Assembly (NCBI RefSeq): GCF_963678635.1
Contig: NC_087063.1
Location: 22,328,701-22,392,700 of the forward strand
Length of the DNA: 64,000 nucleotides
Reading direction: 5' to 3'
From: Symsagittifera roscoffensis
Lineage: Eukaryota; Xenacoelomorpha; Acoela; Convolutidae
The position numbers and the translations under genes were made by a program. Each line of letters begins with the position of its first letter. The first letter of the stretch is position 1. Of this stretch, positions 21,536-28,861 are shown piece after piece. The notes beneath the pieces are model-generated. The model was not told the origin of the DNA. It searched no databases and saw only the letters and a list, made by a program, of their open reading frames with translations.

Positions 21536-24177
21536 AACAAAGACTTGGAGGTGTACACGAACTCTGAATTCGCTACTACCATGATTTTGGCCTTTCTCAT
21601 CTCTGCTTTGTCGTAGGCGGCGAAGATGGTCTCATCTTTCTTTATCGCTGTCAATCCGCCATATCTCTGGGCATCACCATCTTGGTTCACTAGTTTTGGA
21701 TACACTCTCTCCTTCACATGACCAGGTGGTGTCGTCAATTGCCTAAATATCTTCACGTGTTGTCCAATCGGCGCTCTCGCCGTCAGGAATCTTCCTGGCC
21801 TTTCTTCACGATTCCTCTCATCATGGTTCAATCTCACATCTTGCAACGGTCTTGCATTCACAGGTCCTATTGTGTTGTTGGAGGGCAGTCCCTCCAAGTC
21901 GGCAAATCTCAAGGCCGTCGTGGAGCTGAAATTTATGCTAGCGGCTATCAACCAGTCTACGCCGGTTATCGAGTACAATCTGCTGACGGATAGCGTCGCT
22001 CCATTCAGCATCCTCCTTGCATCTTCGATGAAGCTCACTCTCTGTAGGTCCAGCTTCATTAGTTCTTCTTTGTATATATGCCAAGGAGACGGTATGGATC
22101 GCGACCACATCAATGAGCCTCTGCTCGGTCTTTCCTCTCGACTGGTACTCGTCGTCTCCGATCTAGTGTCCGATCTAGATGTGCCGGCTACTTCTTCGAT
22201 TGGTTGGTTGACAGGTCCTATCCTTCTCCTAGGATGAATTGTTCTCCTCATCGGTGCCTCTCCCAACCGATCCTGTACATCTGTTCTTCGACCTGGTTCA
22301 CTGGAGCTTTGTTGCCGGTAATTTATGGCGGCTGGGACCGTACCCAAGCGTGTTTCCAGGTTAGGAGGCACAAAGGTGGTGATCACCGTATCACTCACCG
22401 TTCCCTCTTCCTTCAGCACTCCTGTGTCAAAGAGTTCTGCTTCCAGTTCATCCAACCGTTCTTGGAAGACTCGATTCAACCAAGCTTGTCCTTCGACACT
22501 GTCGAAGTGGATGCCATCTGTGGTCAGTCTGGCTTGATCCATGGCTCTCAATTCATGTTCAATGTCCATGAGGATCATTCTTCCGGCATTTCGATTTGCT
22601 AGGTTTCTCAAGATGTTGTTCCATCTCATGACTCCCTCGTTGTGCCTTCTTCCTGATGCTGTCAGGCTTCTTGCGTTCATTGGCACCGTGCAAACGGTCA
22701 GTACCGCGCAACTGAACTTCTGCCAGAGAGTAGTAAACAAACACACCATCATTGCTTCCCACAGTGCTTCCTGCTCATCTGATCCTCTGGAGATGTCATT
22801 CGTCCCAACTAAGATCATCTCATTGGGTATCTTCCCTGGATTCATCAGCTCCACCATGCGATATAATTGGGCAATTGTCGCGCCTCCAAAGGCCATCACC
22901 GTGGTGACCCATGAGGTCCTCAAATTCGACAGCACTCTGACTAAGCTGTCTCCCAATATCAGGTGAGATGTCCCGAGTGGTGGTTGCTGCAGGTTCACAG
23001 CCGGGCTCCAGGTAGCTCGATTGAAGCAGGCTCTCGGATCTGTCTCCGGAACTCCCGTGAAACTATACTTCAATTGATTATTCTTCTGCACGTCTATTAC
23101 ACGAGACACTTTCTTCGCTGGCATCTTCCTTACTTTCCTCTCTGGGATTCTCGAGTTCCCCATGAGTGGTGTCACGTTACTCATCCTTTGTCTGATTACT
23201 GTCTGGGAGAGTTGTACTCTGCCCGTATCGTCAATCGTTCCATAGGGTGCAGTCACCCCGGAACCTGGTGCATTCTTGTTAGCGACCAATCGTCCAGCGG
23301 TCTCTATCAGTTTTCTCACTGTCTGTTCTACGACGGGATCACCCAAGGTGTCACTAGGATCCGGGATTGTTACTCGGTTCGTCTCTGCTGGGAGCCGTGT
23401 CTCCGTTGTTTGACTCATTTCTCGAGGTGTCAAGAGCTCCATCGGGGACTGCCCACGAGGAATATCCCTTGCAGGTATCATTTTCTCAATGGACGTCGTC
23501 AACGCCACCTGCTCCGATCGCTCTTTGTATTCCTGCCTTAAGCGTTCGATCTCTTGACCCTGCTTTTTGTTGCAGTCTTCAAACAACTTTCTCCACATGT
23601 CCCGGTCTTCCTCCATCGCCAGCATGGTCTTCGTCATATCGTTTAACTCCTTCTTCGTACTTCTCAACTGATCGTTCATCTCGTCCAGATCTTGTATGGT
23701 TTGGTTCGTCTGAACCTTCTGTGTTACTTTCGCCCCTTTTGGTGGCACAGCTGCTCTCAGTGGTGAACCAGACGAGGTCGCCTCGCTGTTCATCTCCCGA
23801 TGCATTCTCGTCAGCCCAGGTTTGGGCTTGGAGGGCATTGGCATCTCACCTGGTTGGTAAGTCCTAGAACTTCCCAACCCAGGCTCATTCGCCAAGTCAC
23901 TCCCTGAGAGAGCCCCGTTTCTCCACCTCATCACTCTCATGTTCGGGCGGTCTAGTACTCCTCTTTCTCCATATGCTGCCATCAACAGGACTTCCGTGGG
24001 GCTGTCCCCACGGTTGTCGTGCCCCAAGATGTTAATCAGGGCGGTCAGCAACATGACCACCTCTGGGTCCTCCAGAGCGAAGTCTCGTTCGATCAGCCGA
24101 CGATAGATCGCATCTACCATCGGTCCTACATATGCCTCTGCCAGGTCCATCAATTCATCCAGGTTGAAATTGTCCAT
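21499..24177 (-). CDS. Giant-element ORF4: coiled coil plus SGNH/GDSL hydrolase domain
   Basis: 892 codons from a clear ATG (MDNFNLDELMDLAEAYVGPM). A predicted coiled coil spans about residues 156-226. An SGNH/GDSL hydrolase domain spans about 403-580. Its block I is LILGDSLVRVL (Ser ~411), block II MAFGGATIAQL (~430), block III ILVGTNDIS (~457, GxND), and block V DGIHFD (~553, DxxH). All four catalytic/oxyanion signatures are present, so hydrolase or esterase activity is possible; the substrate is unknown. SGNH esterase domains are known in ORF1 proteins of CR1-like LINEs (from memory), but the RT here is Gypsy. The C-terminal third is Arg/Ser-rich, then unrecognised. The frame overlaps ORF5 by 133 nt. 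It begins 397 bp after ORF3, in the position where env lies in retroviruses. Confidence 0.9.
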   Translation of the reverse strand: MDNFNLDELMDLAEAYVGPMVDAIYRRLIERDFALEDPEVVMLLTALINILGHDNRGDSPTEVLLMAAYGERGVLDRPNMRVMRWRNGALSGSDLANEPGLGSSRTYQPGEMPMPSKPKPGLTRMHREMNSEATSSGSPLRAAVPPKGAKVTQKVQTNQTIQDLDEMNDQLRSTKKELNDMTKTMLAMEEDRDMWRKLFEDCNKKQGQEIERLRQEYKERSEQVALTTSIEKMIPARDIPRGQSPMELLTPREMSQTTETRLPAETNRVTIPDPSDTLGDPVVEQTVRKLIETAGRLVANKNAPGSGVTAPYGTIDDTGRVQLSQTVIRQRMSNVTPLMGNSRIPERKVRKMPAKKVSRVIDVQKNNQLKYSFTGVPETDPRACFNRATWSPAVNLQQPPLGTSHLILGDSLVRVLSNLRTSWVTTVMAFGGATIAQLYRMVELMNPGKIPNEMILVGTNDISRGSDEQEALWEAMMVCLFTTLWQKFSCAVLTVCTVPMNARSLTASGRRHNEGVMRWNNILRNLANRNAGRMILMDIEHELRAMDQARLTTDGIHFDSVEGQAWLNRVFQERLDELEAELFDTGVLKEEGTVSDTVITTFVPPNLETRLGTVPAAINYRQQSSSEPGRRTDVQDRLGEAPMRRTIHPRRRIGPVNQPIEEVAGTSRSDTRSETTSTSREERPSRGSLMWSRSIPSPWHIYKEELMKLDLQRVSFIEDARRMLNGATLSVSRLYSITGVDWLIAASINFSSTTALRFADLEGLPSNNTIGPVNARPLQDVRLNHDERNREERPGRFLTARAPIGQHVKIFRQLTTPPGHVKERVYPKLVNQDGDAQRYGGLTAIKKDETIFAAYDKAEMRKAKIMVVANSEFVYTSKSLFWPDVIMLAAVT

Positions 24178-24573
24178 ACTGTTCTTTCCAAGTTTGATTT
24201 GATTTCGATTTCAAGTTTTGACTCAAGTGAGCAATTAAATGATCAATCAGGATCTAGAAAAGAAATCACGATAGTCACACTTGTCAATTTCACCTTAACA
24301 TACATCGTTAAAATTTGCTTAAAGACAGTTCAGATAAAAAGATATTTATCCTAAAATTTATTAAAATCAATTGGTTTCTAAAATTTTGGAATTCGACCTA
24401 AGATTGGACAGTCCAAACTTTGGATCTATTCCCAAGATCGTCATTTAGTTGTTCATGGTCACTAACCCCTACTTACCCATGATCTTAATAACCTAACACA
24501 TAACATAACATAACGCACCTCTCACATATTACACACAACTTAGTCTTTGGCCTAACACCCTCTCGCTCATCAC
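24178..24573 (-). other. Non-coding gap between ORF3 and ORF4
   Basis: The only sizeable gap between ORFs. It is AT-rich and has no long frame. A TTGACTCAA sits at 24218-24226, about 40 bp before the ORF4 ATG; the same 9-mer lies about 30 bp before the ORF1 ATG (34205-34213). It could contain an internal promoter or a splice acceptor for a shorter RNA, such as aacag one base before the ORF4 ATG, though without a pyrimidine tract. Confidence 0.4.
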
Positions 24574-25782
24574 TCAGCCTATACTTAAGTAATATTTCTT
24601 ATGTAGATATACTTGTATGTTCGTATCAGAGAATATCACGTGTACAAGCGCGTACAATTCCCGAGGATGCAGTCTTCCTCTATTTGGATCGTACACTGGA
24701 AGCGAAAGCTCCTTCACGTCCATTTCCACAAGGAAGTCCCTCAGCCTCGTCAAAGACAAGACTAGGTTTTCTGGGTCCACGTGCTGCTTCTCTGTCGCCC
24801 TCGTTACCAAGAAGCATAAGTACTTTCCCGGTATCTGCGACACCGCCGGGGGTAAGGCTGCTACGCCCCCTATCCCTGGTCTTTGCTTCCAAAGGAATTC
24901 CACGTTTTTGTATTCCCTCTTAAAATCTGCCGCTAGCGCCGTCCTAAAACTCATGTCTGCGGTGATAGCTACCGCACATGTTCTGTTTGTGAGTATGAAA
25001 TCACTATCTGTTAGTATTATGTTACTAGAATATTCATTTGGTAAATTAAAATATGACTCAACTACCCTGCCTATGTCAGGTTTCTTAGGTTCTTCACCTG
25101 TTTCTGCTTCTAAGTTTCCTGTTTCTCTTGCTATTCTCAATTTTTTTATTATCAAGTTTTCAGTGTGGGTAAGTCCTACCCCCACTCCCCGGACAAAAAT
25201 ATCCATCGGCGTCCCCGTCGATCGCATACCGGGTATTAAGTCAAGATTAGAAGCTGGAATGAGAAGTTGTCCTTCCTGGGCAGCCCAGGAAGGATCATCT
25301 CGTTCGGTCTTAATGTATTTCGCGCTTTCGCGATCTACGTCTTGAATCGTAACGCTGGTCTTTTCAGGGTCTGATGTCATTTCGTTCAGCCACTCTAAGA
25401 CACGCAGGTTCGTCAGGTCTTGTTCATTTGACTGCTGTTGCTCATCGTCGAACTCTACTTCGGGTTTCAACCAGTCATCAACCCACTCATCGTTGTGATC
25501 ATCGACTATGTCAATGTCTTGTGACACGGTTATTTCCTCTAAACCCACTACTTCCTCCACTATTTTCTTTAGATCTATCCTATCCACTACAAAGTCGTCA
25601 CCGTAAGGATTGTATTTCTTTCTTGGTCTCATCCCGTCTTTCTGACGAGTCTGCATCGTGAACGGAAGATCTGGTTCCATGTTCTTGGGAATCTCTGTCT
25701 GTTCGGAATCCTGCCAATCTTCCTCTGCGTATGGCAAGGTTTCATCGTCTGCTTCGATCTGTTCGTTGGGATCCAGGTCCAA
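24574..25782 (-). CDS. Giant-element ORF3 with C-terminal TARG1/OARD1-like macro domain
   Basis: 402 codons counted from a TTG. The frame is open from 25842 and overlaps the end of ORF2 by about 40 nt in the -1 phase; the first ATG is about residue 35. Residues 1-150 are acidic and probably disordered. From about 250 to the end the pattern is that of the ADP-ribose-binding macro domain of the TARG1/OARD1 (C6orf130) type. It has AVAITADMSFRTALAADFKR where the family has the S.D.RMGAGIA..FK loop, then the short GGVAALP strand, KYLCFLVTRA for the RYIYYLITK strand, NLVLSLTRLRDFLVEMDVKE for the long helix, and LSLPVYDPNRGRL where the catalytic MPRIGCGLD loop lies. Both glycine-rich ligand loops are altered, so binding may persist while hydrolase activity is doubtful. 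The role is inferred only: ADP-ribose recognition or reversal of a host modification. Confidence 0.75.
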   Translation of the reverse strand: MDLDPNEQIEADDETLPYAEEDWQDSEQTEIPKNMEPDLPFTMQTRQKDGMRPRKKYNPYGDDFVVDRIDLKKIVEEVVGLEEITVSQDIDIVDDHNDEWVDDWLKPEVEFDDEQQQSNEQDLTNLRVLEWLNEMTSDPEKTSVTIQDVDRESAKYIKTERDDPSWAAQEGQLLIPASNLDLIPGMRSTGTPMDIFVRGVGVGLTHTENLIIKKLRIARETGNLEAETGEEPKKPDIGRVVESYFNLPNEYSSNIILTDSDFILTNRTCAVAITADMSFRTALAADFKREYKNVEFLWKQRPGIGGVAALPPAVSQIPGKYLCFLVTRATEKQHVDPENLVLSLTRLRDFLVEMDVKELSLPVYDPNRGRLHPRELYALVHVIFSDTNIQVYLHKKYYLSIG

Positions 25783-25802
25783 TGGTGTATCCGTACCTTC
25801 CT

Positions 25803-28800
25803 CTACGACTTCGTTTCCATCGTTCTTCTCCCTGGTGCTTTTTCATTGACCTCACAAGCAGGATCCATCATTAGATAATCCCCTTCTTCCATGTCTGCAG
25901 GTATACACCAGTCTTCTGTCGATGGATTGTGTGGCTTGATGTTCTCGTAGTGGGCGGCTCGGCCAGTACTCAGTCTATAAAAGCGTCCCTCTTGGTGCAC
26001 CTCTGTAATCATGAAGGGTCCCCTCCACTTCTTCAGAAGCTTCTTTGTCCCTTTCGGTGGTATAACGTTCTGAAATACCCATACGTAGTCTCCCACCGAG
26101 TAAGCCTTTGCACCAGCTGCTTTCTTGTCGAATCTTTTCCTCTGCCTTGCCTGTGCTTGCTGAGTATTTCGTCTACACAGATCGTTCAACTCCTGTTGAC
26201 GTCTGATCACATCCCTCACGTAAACCTGTGGAGATGTTTTCTTCCCCTCATATTCTGGGTAGAAGAATGTCAAGGGTAAAGACTTCTCGTGTCCCGTCAG
26301 CATCATGTGTGGACTGACTCCAGTGGTGGAGTGTTGCGTGCTATTATAAGCTCCCATCACCTGTGGAAGGTATCTGTCCCAATCGGTCATGTACCTGGAA
26401 CAATATACCCTCAGCATCGACACTAACGTCCTATTCTGTCTTTCCACTAAGCCATTCGTCTGAGGATGGTATGTCGTGGAGTGAGCCTGAGCGACTTGTG
26501 ACCGTCTCATAAGCTCTTTCGTAAGCTCGCCTACGAAAGCCGTTCCATTGTCCGATTGAAACGTCATTGGACATCCGTGTCTTGCTATCCACGTATTGAT
26601 CAGGTGGTCGCATGTCTCTTCCGCCGAGGCAGTTATGCAGGGCACGGCCTCTGCATACTTCGTGAAGTGATCTATCATGACCAAGACTTGGTTGTAACCG
26701 CTGTCTGTCATGCATATCTTCTGGTGATCTATCTGCACCACCTCGTTGAATTCAGACGACTCAATTGATTGTAAAGGAAATCGCAACTTCCTAGGATCCT
26801 TGACCTGTTGGCATGACAGACATGCTGTCACCCATTTCTCGCATGCCTTTTTCATCCCAGGCCACTCAAAGCGCTTCAGGATCCTCTGATACACTTTGTC
26901 GATCCCTTGATGGCCCATCTGATCATGCGACCTGAATAATAGTTCTGTCTGATAGAGTTGCGGCAACACTATCGCGTTATATTTGTATGAGACCTTGTCT
27001 TCTTCTCTTCTCCTGCAAGCCACGATCCCGTCCTTGTTCAGATATAATCTCCCCTCCTTCTGCATGAAGTATTGTCTCAGGATCCTATAGCTGTCTTCTT
27101 CCAGATCACCTTTGTCAGGTGCACCGTTTTCTATCCACCTTTTTAGGTTGCTTGTCATGCGATCATTTCTCTGCGCCCTTAGAAGGTCCGAGAGTCTGTA
27201 TCTCGCCTTCAAGTACGTCTTCATGACTCTCATCTGACTGTTCAGCTCGTTGGGCTGATGTGTGTCTTCTTCCATCTTAACGCACCAAATCTTCGCCAAC
27301 GGTTGTGTTTCTTGTTGAAACGGCTGAAGATCAGTCCTGACTACCTCTTTCTGCGGCAACAGGCTTATCGAACGTTTCGATACCGCTATCGTTTCTAAGT
27401 CATCCGCTGCGTTGTCAAAGACTCTTTCGCTTGGTATTAGGTAGCGATCACTGTCAGGATCCTGGTACACCTCTCTGTCCAGGTTTCTCGCCCGAGTTTC
27501 CACTAGTAGCGTGTGTATCGCCAGTTCTGACAGTTCTGATCCCGAGGTCGAATCCCTGTCTGAATAGGTGTTCATTCTCGAGCTTTCTGACTTATCATCC
27601 GTCGAAGGTGTTGTGCTGGAGACTGCACGCTCCTCCAGATCATGTCCGTATTTCCTTCGCATCCATCTGAACTCCCCGGACAAAACTTTGTTCTCTAGGT
27701 CCTGTTTCTCATCAGGAATTTTCTCGTCTATCTCGGACTCCCCGGACAAATTTCCTTGTCCCGGGTGTTGATCTTGTGATCGCTGGTTTTTCTCCTTATC
27801 CTTCTCCCCGGACAAATAGTCTTGCAGCAGATTTTGTTTTACAACTCCACCCTCTTTATCCCGGTCTACAAAGGTGACAGTTTTCTTTTGCTTGCCGCTC
27901 TCCCGTCCTTTCTGTCCGTAAGAAGTACTGGTTAAAATCTCTTGGGGTATTGAGGATACTAGTTGCTGAACTATTGTCCTACAATCCCTCTTGTTCTCTT
28001 CGTGCTGTTGTCTGGACGGCATGATCTTCACTTTCTCACTGACTGTTAGCGATGCCACTGCTGCTGTCCACTCGGGGTCATCTCTGGTCACTTCTCTTTC
28101 TAACAATCCACCCAGTATCCGCATCACTTGTGGTGTGACTTGCACCGTTTTATCCAATAATGAGAGGCTGTTTATATTCATGCGAGAGAGTTCTTGCTGT
28201 ACCAGGTTCGAGCGCAGCAACAAATCCAAGGGGACCGGGTCCTCCCTTGACAGGATCTTTATCTCGGCTGCTTTCTCTACAGGTAACTCAGGATGCCCCG
28301 GAATTGGATGTCCAGACTTATCCAACCATCTCGTTAAGGGAAGCGCTTCATAAGTTTCTTTGTCCAGAAACGAGAATCCCTCCTTTACTTCCGCCTGATT
28401 GGCCTGCTTCTGCTCCAATCTTTCATAGAACTCAGTTTTCTTGCTGAGACTGTCAGCATTCTGATGTTTATCACGCATCCTATGTTCGATTATCATATGG
28501 TAGCCGTCCAATCTGACTATCCATCTACCAATATAACTCTGATCCATCGAGTAGGTCTTCAACCAGGATAACGCTCTGTTGTCCACGCGTAACTTGAAGG
28601 GAGCGCTCCCCAAGTATGCACGGTACTTTTCCACGAAGGTGACTACTGCAAACATTTCTGCTTTCGGTGCGCCATATTTCATCTCTGTGTCACTCAAGAC
28701 CTCGCTGCCGTATGCAATGGGACGGAGGACTGTTCTTCCGTTCCATTCTTGCTCTTGATGCAATATTCCTGAGATGGCCACCACCGATGCGTCTGTGTCA

Positions 28801-28838
28801 AGAACATACATGCCCTTTTCTGTAGGCATGCCCAGCAC
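25803..28838 (-). CDS. Giant-element ORF2: RNase H and integrase
   Basis: 1011 codons counted from a GTG; the first ATG is codon 4. It continues ORF1 in the -1 frame. RNase H occupies about residues 5-135, with LDTDAS, KAEMFAV, VDNRALSWL and HQNADSLSKK giving the acidic active site. A linker of ~400 residues follows, rich in Ser, Glu, Asp and Gln, with the tetrapeptide LSGE repeated. The integrase starts about 640 with its HHCC zinc-binding module (RSHDQMGHQG ... CLSCQQV). The catalytic core has D~702 (QIDHQK), D~762 (QSDNGT) and E~798 (LVERQNR), a D-35-E spacing. A GPY/F-type C-terminal module (KKWRGPFMI) lies near 940. All catalytic residues are present. It overlaps ORF3 at its end. Confidence 0.95.
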   Translation of the reverse strand: MLGMPTEKGMYVLDTDASVVAISGILHQEQEWNGRTVLRPIAYGSEVLSDTEMKYGAPKAEMFAVVTFVEKYRAYLGSAPFKLRVDNRALSWLKTYSMDQSYIGRWIVRLDGYHMIIEHRMRDKHQNADSLSKKTEFYERLEQKQANQAEVKEGFSFLDKETYEALPLTRWLDKSGHPIPGHPELPVEKAAEIKILSREDPVPLDLLLRSNLVQQELSRMNINSLSLLDKTVQVTPQVMRILGGLLEREVTRDDPEWTAAVASLTVSEKVKIMPSRQQHEENKRDCRTIVQQLVSSIPQEILTSTSYGQKGRESGKQKKTVTFVDRDKEGGVVKQNLLQDYLSGEKDKEKNQRSQDQHPGQGNLSGESEIDEKIPDEKQDLENKVLSGEFRWMRRKYGHDLEERAVSSTTPSTDDKSESSRMNTYSDRDSTSGSELSELAIHTLLVETRARNLDREVYQDPDSDRYLIPSERVFDNAADDLETIAVSKRSISLLPQKEVVRTDLQPFQQETQPLAKIWCVKMEEDTHQPNELNSQMRVMKTYLKARYRLSDLLRAQRNDRMTSNLKRWIENGAPDKGDLEEDSYRILRQYFMQKEGRLYLNKDGIVACRRREEDKVSYKYNAIVLPQLYQTELLFRSHDQMGHQGIDKVYQRILKRFEWPGMKKACEKWVTACLSCQQVKDPRKLRFPLQSIESSEFNEVVQIDHQKICMTDSGYNQVLVMIDHFTKYAEAVPCITASAEETCDHLINTWIARHGCPMTFQSDNGTAFVGELTKELMRRSQVAQAHSTTYHPQTNGLVERQNRTLVSMLRVYCSRYMTDWDRYLPQVMGAYNSTQHSTTGVSPHMMLTGHEKSLPLTFFYPEYEGKKTSPQVYVRDVIRRQQELNDLCRRNTQQAQARQRKRFDKKAAGAKAYSVGDYVWVFQNVIPPKGTKKLLKKWRGPFMITEVHQEGRFYRLSTGRAAHYENIKPHNPSTEDWCIPADMEEGDYLMMDPACEVNEKAPGRRTMETKS

Positions 28839-28861
28839 TGGCGCTTCGCACAGTTCCCGCT

